From positions 1-64,000 of the IMG/VR virus record IMGVR_UViG_3300011112_000003: a stretch of DNA of 64,000 bases. One strand, given 5' to 3'. Position 1 is the stretch's first letter; each line of letters opens with the position of its first letter. Position numbers and translations under genes: made by a program. Source of the DNA: a virus. Below, piece after piece: positions 49,405 to 57,188 of the stretch. The notes under the pieces were generated by a model that was given only the letters and a program-made list of their open reading frames with translations, was not told the DNA's origin and made no database searches.

Positions 49405-49919
49405 CCTATCTTCACCTTCAGCCCTAGTAAGGCGCTGTGATAATCAAACTCCGGGTCAGCCCGCTTCGCCGCACTGACGTCGAGACATGCCTGGAAATGC
49501 GCATCATCCATGTGTCTCCAGTGCTTCGGCATGTCGACCATCGGGATTTTGTGAACGGACGCATAAAGCGCCATGGCCTCATCGGAGAGCCGGGTCTTCA
49601 TCGACGCCGTCACTGAATAGAGGTCGACGGACCCGCCGTCACCGACGCGGGCGGACAACACGTACATCACGTCGTCTTCGTCCTCTTCCTTGCGGACGAA
49701 TGCGTCTTGCTTCGAGAACGACACCCCCTTGCGGAGATCGCGGAACCCCACCGCAACCTCAGTGAGGTCTCCACATCTCACCATGCCGGCTAGCAGTTCG
49801 CCAATGTCCCACGGCCAGCAGCACGTCTTAGAGTCGGGCACCTCCGCGCTTTCGGTAGTCGAGTCGATCTTGTTCTTGCTTGGCTTGTTCACCGGGTCGG
49901 TCTTCGAGGGGTCGGTCAT
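49401..49919 (-). CDS. Hypothetical protein
   Basis: ATG at 49919 lies 92 bases inside the end of the head protein gene; 172 residues. A disordered Thr/Ser/Lys start with AEVPDSKTCCWPWD, then beta-rich EEDEDDVMYVLSARVGDGGS and HWRHMDDAHFQACL. Unknown. Confidence 0.5.
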   Translation of the reverse strand: MTDPSKTDPVNKPSKNKIDSTTESAEVPDSKTCCWPWDIGELLAGMVRCGDLTEVAVGFRDLRKGVSFSKQDAFVRKEEDEDDVMYVLSARVGDGGSVDLYSVTASMKTRLSDEAMALYASVHKIPMVDMPKHWRHMDDAHFQACLDVSAAKRADPEFDYHSALLGLKVKIG

Positions 49920-51654
49920 TTCGGTTCTTTCTCCAGATGCCCTTGTAGGCTCGGTGCAGCATCGAGAACGCGAGTGGGAACTGCATCATGATAAGCTTGC
50001 GCTCGTACAGGTAGAGCCGCGTCAGCTCGGCCGCGTTCTCGATCGGCGCGGTCTGCGCGTAGGGACTCACGAACCCTTCCCGCTTGCTGACCCCGAACAG
50101 TTTCTTGTGCCATTTGATAACCGGCGCTTCTCCACCCCAGCAGTACATGAGCCACACGTTCAGGGAGTGGCCCAACTCGTGTTCCAGCACATGCTTCAGG
50201 CGTGCCAACGGTAGTGTACCGGATACTCGGATTTCGTTGCCGGTCCAGTAGGCGAGGTCGTGGTCCTCCATGGCGTTGTCGACGCGCGGTTGGTCTTCGC
50301 AGATAAGCGTGACACCCACGCGCCTGTCGAATATCTCGGGAGGCGTTCGGTCTATCACCGCCTGGGCCACAGACAGCTTCTGCGGATCACCTATGCGGAT
50401 GGCGCAACCACGCTCGGGCACGACGTTCCCCCAGGTCAGGTGCGCTTTGCGTAGGTCGCCCGGTAGCAGCTGCGAGCGCAACAGACTCTGCGGCATGAGA
50501 TCGCCATCTTCGTTGAAGCCCCAGCCGTTCGGTACATGGATAAGTTCGCAAGAACACCAAGGGTGGATAGGGCCTATCGTCGCTTGCCACGCGCTTTGCT
50601 TCTTACCGACGTTCGTGCCGTTCGCCTGTAGCTCGGACAGCTTGAAGATACGCAGGGGCGAGCCTTCACCGGAGGTGTAGTGAAGGGCCACGCACCTCGG
50701 ACAGGCGCCGGGCGATGGTTGCTTCGCCACATTGATTTCGTCTGGGTCGCCCTCGCGTTCGATGAGCCCTGCGGTGAGCCCCTGCTGCATGGCGCTCTGC
50801 TTCTCGGTTGCTGAGATACGCTTGAAGTCTCGCGCCCAGTCCTGCGTGCGGTGCCCGAGGTCGCTCGCCAGCTTCCGCCAACTCTCCTGGCGCTCGATGT
50901 TCATATCCAACTCGTCGCGCACATCCGCCTGATATTTCGCGCGCAGCACAGCATCCGCCTCGACCGCGATGGTACTGAAGTCGTCGCCCACTCGGTTGCC
51001 CAGGCCTACGATGGTGTTCGCCGCATTGCCCGATGCCCAGGTGCGCGCGGCCTGCTCTTGGGTAGATAGGGTTGGGTCGCCGTACTTGGTGCGCCAGGGG
51101 TCCACGCCCAAGGTTGCCGCCTGTCCGCGCAGTTGCGGATCGCGTCCCATGGATATCCCGTAGTTGTACGCATCCGCGATGGCCTGCGCGCTCGGTGGGG
51201 CAGTCTCGCCGGGCTCGGCCTGGTAGCTGGCCTTCATGTCCTGTGGGAGCACGCCGCTGTCGATGAGCCGCTGGATATCCGCAGCGTCCACGTACTCCCC
51301 GCCCACCTGCGTCGCGATGAACGCTAGGTGGTAGTCGTTCACGATCCTGCGTATCTCCCGCAGGTGCTCCGGGTTGGCGATGGGGTCGTAGGGGCCCTCC
51401 GCCTTCTTCAGGCTATCATGGACTATCTTGGACTCCGCGTAATCGCGGATAACGCTGAGCATCTTATCTAGTTGCTTGCGGTATGCGCGCTCGAACTGCT
51501 CCGCGGACTGCTGCATTGCCTTGTAGTGCTGGAAAGTCCGCTCGGAGTACTTCACGCGCTCGGCTTTCAAGAGATACTCCGGGCCCATCACGTACTGCGC
51601 GAGTTCTAGGCGGTCCATGTCTGCTGGGGCGTCTATTGAGATATGTTTGGTCAT
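49828..51654 (-). CDS. MuF-type head morphogenesis protein fused to metalloprotease-like domain
   Basis: ATG at 51654 overlaps the first array gene (ATGA); 608 residues. Residues about 1-390 are a portal-associated minor head protein: long helices, then the zinc signature CPRCVALHYTSG ... GPIHPWCSCEL. The C-terminal 150 residues carry HVLEHELGHSLNV (about residue 490) and YAQTAPIENAAELTRLYL, the HExxH plus downstream Glu of a zinc metallopeptidase. The protein could be carried in the head and delivered with the DNA. It lies next to the tagged gene array. Confidence 0.8.
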   Translation of the reverse strand: MTKHISIDAPADMDRLELAQYVMGPEYLLKAERVKYSERTFQHYKAMQQSAEQFERAYRKQLDKMLSVIRDYAESKIVHDSLKKAEGPYDPIANPEHLREIRRIVNDYHLAFIATQVGGEYVDAADIQRLIDSGVLPQDMKASYQAEPGETAPPSAQAIADAYNYGISMGRDPQLRGQAATLGVDPWRTKYGDPTLSTQEQAARTWASGNAANTIVGLGNRVGDDFSTIAVEADAVLRAKYQADVRDELDMNIERQESWRKLASDLGHRTQDWARDFKRISATEKQSAMQQGLTAGLIEREGDPDEINVAKQPSPGACPRCVALHYTSGEGSPLRIFKLSELQANGTNVGKKQSAWQATIGPIHPWCSCELIHVPNGWGFNEDGDLMPQSLLRSQLLPGDLRKAHLTWGNVVPERGCAIRIGDPQKLSVAQAVIDRTPPEIFDRRVGVTLICEDQPRVDNAMEDHDLAYWTGNEIRVSGTLPLARLKHVLEHELGHSLNVWLMYCWGGEAPVIKWHKKLFGVSKREGFVSPYAQTAPIENAAELTRLYLYERKLIMMQFPLAFSMLHRAYKGIWRKNRNDRPLEDRPGEQAKQEQDRLDYRKRGGARL

Positions 51655-51851
51655 GGCAGCATGCTTCCCATCCCGCAACCGAAGTTCCGCAGCTTGGCCT
51701 CGGCTCTCGTGATGCCCTCGCGGTCAGCCCGCTCCTGGTGGATGTCCCGCCCCGGGCTCTTGGTTGGGAGGTAGATCCGAGGCAGTCCTCGCGCTCCCCT
51801 GTTCCTCCGCATGCGGATGGCAAAGGCTTCGTTGGATAGGTTCTTAGTCAT
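51651..51851 (-). CDS. Array gene 1: tagged protein
   Basis: ATG at 51851; 66 residues. Starts MTKNLSNEAFAIRMRRNRG, the array tag, followed by a short basic tail (PRIYLPTKSPGRD, EGITRAEAKLRNFG). It is the last array gene before the head protein and overlaps it by ATGA. Lacks any recognised domain. Confidence 0.75.
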   Translation of the reverse strand: MTKNLSNEAFAIRMRRNRGARGLPRIYLPTKSPGRDIHQERADREGITRAEAKLRNFGCGMGSMLP

Positions 51852-52177
51852 GAGTCCGATACCAATGATAGGGGGATGTTGATTGTCTTCGAGAAGATAA
51901 CGAGGTCGCTCAGGCGCATGCTGACTTCGACGACTCCCGGTGATGTCTCGACCACCTCCGCAGACACCACCCCAGGCATGGCCTCGACGCTCTTCTTGAT
52001 GCCTCCCACAGTGGGCTTCCGCCATGGCCCTGCGCCCAGCATCAAGGCCTCCCACTGCTCAATGAACTCCGCGTACTGCTCCCCCTTTGTCATGACCGGT
52101 ACACGGATCAGTCGCGGCTCTCCACGTTGCTCCCGCATACGATCTGCGTAGTCGTCGTTGGATAGGTTGTTCGTCAT
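51848..52177 (-). CDS. Array gene 2: tagged protein, cargo type A
   Basis: ATG at 52177; 109 residues. Tag MTNNLSNDDYADRMREQRG. The C-terminal 60 residues (GIKKSVEAMPGVVSAEVVET, GVVEVSMRLSD) match array gene 3, so these are paralogs in both tag and cargo. The cargo reads as a small alpha/beta sandwich. Confidence 0.8.
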   Translation of the reverse strand: MTNNLSNDDYADRMREQRGEPRLIRVPVMTKGEQYAEFIEQWEALMLGAGPWRKPTVGGIKKSVEAMPGVVSAEVVETSPGVVEVSMRLSDLVIFSKTINIPLSLVSDS

Positions 52178-52181
52178 TATC

Positions 52182-52478
52182 TTAGGCCGTGTCCATACGT
52201 ATCGTGAAGGACTGAATACTAGGCGCAGGGTCTCGGAGCCGCAGCTCGACGATGACCTCCCCTGGCACCCCACGAGTCACCTTCGCACTCTCCACTCTGG
52301 GCATGCGTGCGGCAGCTTCTTTGATGTCGCTCAATGTCGGCGCCGGGGGGCGGAACAGCCCCGGCGAGAAGGCGCGGATGTCTAGTAGGGGTGTGGACGA
52401 CACCGGGAGCTTCGGTGGCTCCCCCCGTTGACGCCGGGCATGCTCGGCGAACTCCCTGTTGGATAGATCGTTGGTCAT
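52182..52478 (-). CDS. Array gene 3: tagged protein, cargo type A
   Basis: ATG at 52478; 98 residues. Tag MTNDLSNREFAEHARRQRG (Ala in place of the Met before Arg). Cargo DIKEAAARMPRVESAKVTRG, GEVIVELRLRDPAP parallels array gene 2. Its stop is separated from the next start by only 4 bases. Confidence 0.8.
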   Translation of the reverse strand: MTNDLSNREFAEHARRQRGEPPKLPVSSTPLLDIRAFSPGLFRPPAPTLSDIKEAAARMPRVESAKVTRGVPGEVIVELRLRDPAPSIQSFTIRMDTA

Positions 52479-52855
52479 GTCTTGTACTCCCGGATCACAG
52501 ACTGCTTCGCGCCAAAATCCCATCCCAGGTAGTAGGTTGACCGTCGGTCGTAGTCGCGGGCCTCCGGGTTGGTCTTCAGGGGCTTCATGGGCATGCATAC
52601 GGGTCGGTGGGTGTCCATCCAGCGCAAGGCTTGGATGTCTACCTGGCCTCGACTGAACCACGCCGCTCCTGGCTCTCTCCATGCCCGCTGTAATGCGGCT
52701 ATCTCAGCATAGGCATCGGACAGGAGCATCACACGGCGGCCCCCTTGCTCGTCGTCGTACTCCAGTACGCAGTTGTCCGGCAGTGGGTAGAGTCTGAGTC
52801 CTGCGATCAGGATGTTGGTGCGGCCCTCCATCGGGGCTCTGGGATGTCTGGTCAT
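52475..52855 (-). CDS. Untagged gene inside the array
   Basis: ATG at 52855; 126 residues. MTRHPRAPMEGRTNILIAGL has no tag and no TATCC element. The rest is alpha/beta (ALQRAWREPGAAWFSRG, RSTYYLGWDFGAKQ). The only array gene before 57.2 kb without the signature, which makes it a useful contrast. Confidence 0.65.
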   Translation of the reverse strand: MTRHPRAPMEGRTNILIAGLRLYPLPDNCVLEYDDEQGGRRVMLLSDAYAEIAALQRAWREPGAAWFSRGQVDIQALRWMDTHRPVCMPMKPLKTNPEARDYDRRSTYYLGWDFGAKQSVIREYKT

Positions 52856-53205
52856 ATCTGCCTTCCAAGGTTCTGCCAGCCATCGGGCTCATGGTACTTG
52901 AGGAATGTGACGCGCCATAGGTCGGGGCCCGCCTCGCCCACGTGTAGCTTCACGTGGCTCACCAGTTCGCTCAGGTGGACTACGCAATGGGACTTGTTCG
53001 AGATAGGCGAGCCGCGCTCGTCGGTGGGGCGCAATAGGATGCAGTCCTTAGGCAGTCCGATATCCTTTGCGAACTGCGGTAGCTCCGTGTGCTTGGGGGT
53101 CCAGGCGAGTACCCACATGGTGCGTCCGCGGATGGGTGGCGGGGCCTGCCCTCGCTTACACCGTTGGCGGCTGGCGAAGTCTTCGTTGGATAGACCTCGG
53201 GTCAT
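52852..53205 (-). CDS. Array gene 4: tagged protein, cargo type B
   Basis: ATG at 53205 behind GAGG (a GTG at 53226 also possible); 117 residues. Tag MTRGLSNEDFASRQRCKRG (Gln for Met). Cargo ends CVVHLSELVSHVKLHVGEAG, PDLWRVTFLKYHEPDGW, a beta unit shared with array genes 7 and 9. Confidence 0.8.
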   Translation of the reverse strand: MTRGLSNEDFASRQRCKRGQAPPPIRGRTMWVLAWTPKHTELPQFAKDIGLPKDCILLRPTDERGSPISNKSHCVVHLSELVSHVKLHVGEAGPDLWRVTFLKYHEPDGWQNLGRQI

Positions 53206-53222
53206 GCGGTCCTCGATGTGCT

Positions 53223-53684
53223 TCACGTAGCGTACCCATCACAGGGCGTGACATGGCTCAGCCCCGCCAGCCCACATGCTGCATGGACTACCGACTGTAG
53301 GACTATGTTTTCCCTGCGCTCGCTGGCGTAGGGCTGGCGGTTGAGTTGGATAAGGCGGCCTTCAGGGCTCACCATGTTGACCGTGTACTGGTCGTCGTCA
53401 TTGCCGGAACCGGGCCCGCTGAGCAACCCCGCGTTCAATGCCTTGACGTTCAGGAACGGACCGAAGCCATCGGAGATAAAGGCATGCTCCTTTTTCTCTG
53501 CATCCCACAGCGCCCACCTACCCGTGGCGATAGCGATGCTGTAGGTAAGCCTGTTTAGGTCGAGGGTCACTAGCCCGCCGGCTAGGCACTGTGTCATGAC
53601 GACGGGTGGCCAGAACAATTGAGGCTCCCCTCGCCTCTCACGCATACGACTGGCAAAGTCTTCGTCGGATAAGTCTTGAGTCAT
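53223..53684 (-). CDS. Array gene 5: tagged protein
   Basis: ATG at 53684; 153 residues. Tag MTQDLSDEDFASRMRERRG with TTATCCGAC at the DNA level. Cargo is beta-rich (GGLVTLDLNRLTYSIAIATG, DQYTVNMVSPEGRLIQLNR). Unknown fold. Confidence 0.8.
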   Translation of the reverse strand: MTQDLSDEDFASRMRERRGEPQLFWPPVVMTQCLAGGLVTLDLNRLTYSIAIATGRWALWDAEKKEHAFISDGFGPFLNVKALNAGLLSGPGSGNDDDQYTVNMVSPEGRLIQLNRQPYASERRENIVLQSVVHAACGLAGLSHVTPCDGYAT

Positions 53685-54055
53685 AGCCGCTTGATGTCCA
53701 AGGTGGAGTGGTCGCCGGGGGGCACGATGGCATTCCTGCATTTCAGCTGAATCCGCGTAGGTACGTCGAACACCCAAGTCCCCCACAACCGCACAACTGC
53801 CGCCGGGCCACGCGCGGGGTGTGCGCTCGCAATAAAAATCCCTGTCGTGGCGTTGCTGAGATGCAGCGATGGAACAGCGCCTTCGTCACCCCAGCCCAGC
53901 ATGGCCATGGCCGTGATCCTGTAGCTGCCGGGCGAATGGATGTCCGCACTCAGCAGCGTCTGCCACATCGGTGATTGCTGCTGCTGCTTCGGCAGTTCCC
54001 CCCGCTGCGCTCTCATGCGCTCGGCGTACGCTTCGTTGGATAGGCTTTGAGTCAT
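53681..54055 (-). CDS. Array gene 6: tagged protein, beta-sandwich cargo
   Basis: ATG at 54055; 124 residues. Tag MTQSLSNEAYAERMRAQRG. Cargo SPGSYRITAMAMLGWGDEGA, VVRLWGTWVFDVPTRIQLK looks like a jelly-roll or Ig-type sheet, similar in pattern to array genes 10 and 11. Confidence 0.8.
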   Translation of the reverse strand: MTQSLSNEAYAERMRAQRGELPKQQQQSPMWQTLLSADIHSPGSYRITAMAMLGWGDEGAVPSLHLSNATTGIFIASAHPARGPAAVVRLWGTWVFDVPTRIQLKCRNAIVPPGDHSTLDIKRL

Positions 54056-54384
54056 TTCGATGGCTCGCAGCCAGGCCTGAACGTGACTTGCCAAATGTCC
54101 GGCCCGTCATCGCTCACTTCCACTTCATCCGCGTGGCTCCAGTGGCTCTCATGGACTGCCCGGAACCGGGCATCCGGTAGGGCAGCTCCCCTAGCGTCGC
54201 ATTCGAGCATCACGACGAAACCATTCTCAAAGCCGGGGCTCGGACGGAATTCCTCGGGCAGATCCTTGTGATGCCTGCGCCACACCTGCATGCGGACTGG
54301 GCCCCGGCCCAATCGCTTGGGCGGCTCTCCCCTGTTGCTCCGCATGCGCGCCGCATAGCTGCTGTTGGATAATGCACGGGTCAT
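54052..54384 (-). CDS. Array gene 7: tagged protein, cargo type B
   Basis: ATG at 54384; 110 residues. Tag MTRALSNSSYAARMRSNRG. C-terminus ESHWSHADEVEVSDDGPDIW then QVTFRPGCEPSK parallels array genes 4 and 9. ATGA overlap with the next gene. Confidence 0.8.
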   Translation of the reverse strand: MTRALSNSSYAARMRSNRGEPPKRLGRGPVRMQVWRRHHKDLPEEFRPSPGFENGFVVMLECDARGAALPDARFRAVHESHWSHADEVEVSDDGPDIWQVTFRPGCEPSK

Positions 54385-54845
54385 CGGCGCGGCCGCTGCG
54401 TGATCTGCGCGTCTCCCACCGCCATCGCTTCGGCAAGATCTGTTACCCCCTGCTTTACTGTGATGGTGGCGATCAACACCGCGGACATCAAATCGGGGTG
54501 CTCGACGTATGGCTCTGTATCAAAGGCAACTGCTGCTTCAGAGAGAGAGTCGTACACCACGAGCCCGTACACTGCGGTTGTGATGCCCTCCTTCCGCCAG
54601 TGGTACACCCGCTGGTTGTGGAACTTGCCTTCCGGAACGGGTACGGGCTCGGGCGCCCACGGGGGTTGGTAACGCTCAGGATCTATATCCTCACCCCGCT
54701 CGCCCCGAAAGGTCAGGTCACCGTCCGCGTTGACAAATGCGCAAGTCAACCCGGGCAACTCAGGCAGTCCCAGCGCCAGTGGCGATTCCCCACGCTTCCC
54801 ACGCATGAGATTGGCGAATGCTGCGTTAGATAGGCCCTGGGTCAT
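54381..54845 (-). CDS. Array gene 8: tagged protein
   Basis: ATG at 54845; 154 residues. Tag MTQGLSNAAFANLMRGKRG. Cargo contains FVNADGDLTFRGERGEDIDP and a helical YDSLSEAAVAFDTEPYVEH. Unknown fold. Confidence 0.8.
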   Translation of the reverse strand: MTQGLSNAAFANLMRGKRGESPLALGLPELPGLTCAFVNADGDLTFRGERGEDIDPERYQPPWAPEPVPVPEGKFHNQRVYHWRKEGITTAVYGLVVYDSLSEAAVAFDTEPYVEHPDLMSAVLIATITVKQGVTDLAEAMAVGDAQITQRPRR

Positions 54846-55201
54846 ACCATCCACTTCCCCATGCTCGTAGTCCAGCCCGGCGGGGTGAGTCCGGGCAGGA
54901 AGGATATCTCGCAGATGTCGGGCTGCTCTGGCAGCAGGCTCCGGGCCTTGAACTTGAACCGCGCCTCATCCAAATCGGTCCAGGGCACCACAAATCGTTG
55001 GATGCTTCGGATCCACGCCCCGTTATCCCACACCATCGTGACCATCATCTCGTCTTCGCCTATCTCGCCCCATGGGCAGCCCACCGGCAGTACGTGCGTG
55101 CTGCAGTGCATGGTCGCTTGGAACCACCAGCGTCTGATAGGTTCTTCGCGTTTGCTCCGCATGTGGTTGGCGAACGCATTGGGGGATAGGTCTTGGGTCA
55201 C
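54842..55201 (-). CDS. Array gene 9: tagged protein, cargo type B
   Basis: GTG at 55201 overlaps the next stop; 119 residues. Tag TQDLSPNAFANHMRSKREEP (Pro for Asn, Glu for Gly). Cargo ends PDICEISFLPGLTPPGW, matching array genes 4 and 7. Confidence 0.8.
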   Translation of the reverse strand: MTQDLSPNAFANHMRSKREEPIRRWWFQATMHCSTHVLPVGCPWGEIGEDEMMVTMVWDNGAWIRSIQRFVVPWTDLDEARFKFKARSLLPEQPDICEISFLPGLTPPGWTTSMGKWMV

Positions 55202-55575
55202 AGGCGCCCGTACTCTTCCACGAGCAGTCGCGGTGATCCGCCGCGCACCAACCCCCCAGTCACCCGCATGTATATCTTGCGGTCCATGGCCCATGCGTAT
55301 CGATCGCTGAGCGCCATGGTGTGCCATTCATCGGCGGGCACCGTCATGCGTATCTCCTGAAGCAGACCCGACATATCATACAAGCTGAGGATGACTTCGC
55401 CCGGGCCCCGCACAATGACACTGACCGTCACACAGTAGGTGTTCCCATCGCCCGGTACGATGGCCTCACCCAGGTTGTTGATATTGAACTTTGGGGCGGG
55501 CAAGCGCATCAGGGGCTCCCCACGGCGCGCCCGCATGTGATTCGCATAGCGCAGGTTGGATAGGCTTTGGGTCAC
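55198..55575 (-). CDS. Array gene 10: tagged protein, cargo type C
   Basis: GTG at 55575; 125 residues. Tag TQSLSNLRYANHMRARRGEP. Cargo FNINNLGEAIVPGDGNTYCV ... DRKIYMRVTGGLVRGGSPRL is a clear paralog of array gene 11. Beta-rich. Confidence 0.82.
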   Translation of the reverse strand: MTQSLSNLRYANHMRARRGEPLMRLPAPKFNINNLGEAIVPGDGNTYCVTVSVIVRGPGEVILSLYDMSGLLQEIRMTVPADEWHTMALSDRYAWAMDRKIYMRVTGGLVRGGSPRLLVEEYGRL

Positions 55576-55970
55576 GCGATGGGCTCCACGAGTATGCGCC
55601 ACGATCCTTCGCGCACCGTACCCCCGGTCACGCGCAGGTAGATCTTGCGGTCCGAGCTGCAGGTGTAGTGATGGCGGAGCCCCACGACGCGCCACGAGTC
55701 GCTGTCCAGATCCTCGCGCCAATCCTCCAGCATGCCCGCCCTGTCGTACAGCCCTACGATGACGGCGCTGGGGCCCTTCACCCAGAGGGAGCCCTTCACG
55801 TGGACATGCGCCATCACGCTGTATGTCCTCATGTCCCCCGTGATCGTGGCCTCTGCTACGTTATTGATATTGAACGGCTGTTGGATAGGAGCGGGCTCCG
55901 GTGGCTGCCCGCGGAGTAGGCGCATGTGCTCGGCGTACGCCCCGTCGGATAAGGTCGTTGTGTCTACCAT
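55572..55970 (-). CDS. Array gene 11: tagged protein, cargo type C
   Basis: ATG at 55970; 132 residues. Tag TTTLSDGAYAEHMRLLRGQP with TTATCCGAC in the DNA. Cargo FNINNVAEATITGDMRTYSV ... DRKIYLRVTGGTVREGSWRI matches array gene 10 along its length, with a short insertion. Confidence 0.82.
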   Translation of the reverse strand: MVDTTTLSDGAYAEHMRLLRGQPPEPAPIQQPFNINNVAEATITGDMRTYSVMAHVHVKGSLWVKGPSAVIVGLYDRAGMLEDWREDLDSDSWRVVGLRHHYTCSSDRKIYLRVTGGTVREGSWRILVEPIA

Positions 55971-56362
55971 TCGCTGCACGCTATGACTGTAGGGTTGGGG
56001 CCGGGCGTGTTCAGGAACGCGGTCCACATGTTGGTGACTCCCTTGTCCTCATCATCGTGATATTTGATGGTCAGTGCTTCGATGCGCCCGATCGAACTCG
56101 TCTCGCATTGCGACTCACGGCCCCAGTCCAGCTCCTCGGCGCTTTTCCAGGCCAGATCCGTCACAGCCGCCATGTCGGTGGTGTCGCCGCCTATCCACCA
56201 CCGCACGTCCTCAATCTCCACCACGAACAATGTGTAGCCCTGCCTGTGGTGCCGCTCGCGCATCGGGTCGCTATGGATAAGGCCTGCCTGCACTTGCCGC
56301 CTGCGTATCCTGAAGCGCACCGCGAGCGCATCGTTGGTGAGGTGGCGCGTGTCGTAGGGCAT
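55964..56362 (-). CDS. Array gene 12: divergent tag
   Basis: ATG at 56362; 132 residues. MPYDTRHLTNDALAVRFRIR keeps the L-T-N and Arg positions but has lost the aromatic, the Met and the TATCC element (codons are CTC ACC AAC). Cargo TLFVVEIEDVRWWIGGDTTD is unlike its neighbours. Either degenerate or the outgroup of the family. Confidence 0.6.
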   Translation of the reverse strand: MPYDTRHLTNDALAVRFRIRRRQVQAGLIHSDPMRERHHRQGYTLFVVEIEDVRWWIGGDTTDMAAVTDLAWKSAEELDWGRESQCETSSIGRIEALTIKYHDDEDKGVTNMWTAFLNTPGPNPTVIACSEW

Positions 56363-56364
56363 TA

Positions 56365-56937
56365 CTACGCCAAACTCAGGGTGTGCCGGTGGAACGCGAC
56401 GTCCATGGGGGCGAGGTACCAGAAGGTCAACGACACCACGGCCGTGTCTCGACTCTTCTGGTCGATATCCCCGACCTGGACTTCACGTATCTCACGGATG
56501 GCGGGTATGTCGCACAGCGCTACCAGCATGTCCCGCTCGGTAGGCTTACGTTCGGATATCACGTCCACCGAGCCCGACCACTGGCGCCAAGTGCGCATGT
56601 CCGGCCGTAGCACGAACGGCACGCGCGAGAAGTCTACGTCGATTCCGTGAATGTCCGGCCAATAGCTGATCATGGTTCGCTGTTGGCCCGATGTGCTGGT
56701 GACCGTGCGGACCTTCAAGACCATGCTCGGGTTCCCAGGCAGGCCCGTGCCTAGGAGGGCCACAACCGAGCGTAGGATATCGTCTGGGTCTGCATTGGTG
56801 TCGAGGAAGCGATCGGCATGCACAAGCGCAACGCACCCCGCCCATACACGCGCGCCATGAGGGATGGGATCCAGCGGGTGCTTGCGAGTCGCACGCATGT
56901 GGCGCGCGAAGTCCTGATTGGATAGCGCGAGGGTCAC
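56365..56937 (-). CDS. Array gene 13: tagged protein
   Basis: GTG at 56937; 190 residues, the longest intact tagged cargo. Tag TLALSNQDFARHMRATRKHP. Cargo has GCVALVHADRFLDTNADPDD and IPAIREIREVQVGDIDQKSR; the last part resembles cargo type A in its 'P-x-I-x-x-V' pattern. Unknown fold. Confidence 0.78.
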   Translation of the reverse strand: MTLALSNQDFARHMRATRKHPLDPIPHGARVWAGCVALVHADRFLDTNADPDDILRSVVALLGTGLPGNPSMVLKVRTVTSTSGQQRTMISYWPDIHGIDVDFSRVPFVLRPDMRTWRQWSGSVDVISERKPTERDMLVALCDIPAIREIREVQVGDIDQKSRDTAVVSLTFWYLAPMDVAFHRHTLSLA

Positions 56938-57188
56938 CCCCACCTCGCGCCAGATGCGCGCGCCCGCTCGCGCTCGCTCAGCTGGGATATGCCTGGCTTT
57001 GAGCGGCATCGCTTGCACACGGGGTTCATGTTCTTCGCGCGGTACTTGCGGCCGCACTCGTCACAGCGTGGCCAGTTGGCTCGCTTGTCTGGTCCCTTGA
57101 CCTGTTTCTCGCGCACGCACCTCTTCACGCGCATGCGCTGAGCAAAGTCTTCGTCGGATAGGCCGCGCGTTGCTGAGTCGTTGTTCAC
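56934..57188 (-). CDS. Array gene 14: tagged zinc-ribbon protein
   Basis: GTG at 57188; 84 residues. Tag ATRGLSDEDFAQRMRVKRC starts later than usual (residue 6). Cargo is CDECGRKYRAKNMNPVCKRC, a zinc ribbon, with a basic surround. A nucleic-acid-binding cargo is likely. Confidence 0.75.
   Translation of the reverse strand: MNNDSATRGLSDEDFAQRMRVKRCVREKQVKGPDKRANWPRCDECGRKYRAKNMNPVCKRCRSKPGISQLSERERARASGARWG

Noticed and set aside
50515-50540. TTATCC within the head morphogenesis gene
   Set aside because: It is inside an ordinary coding stretch near the conserved HPWCSC region and not close to any start codon.
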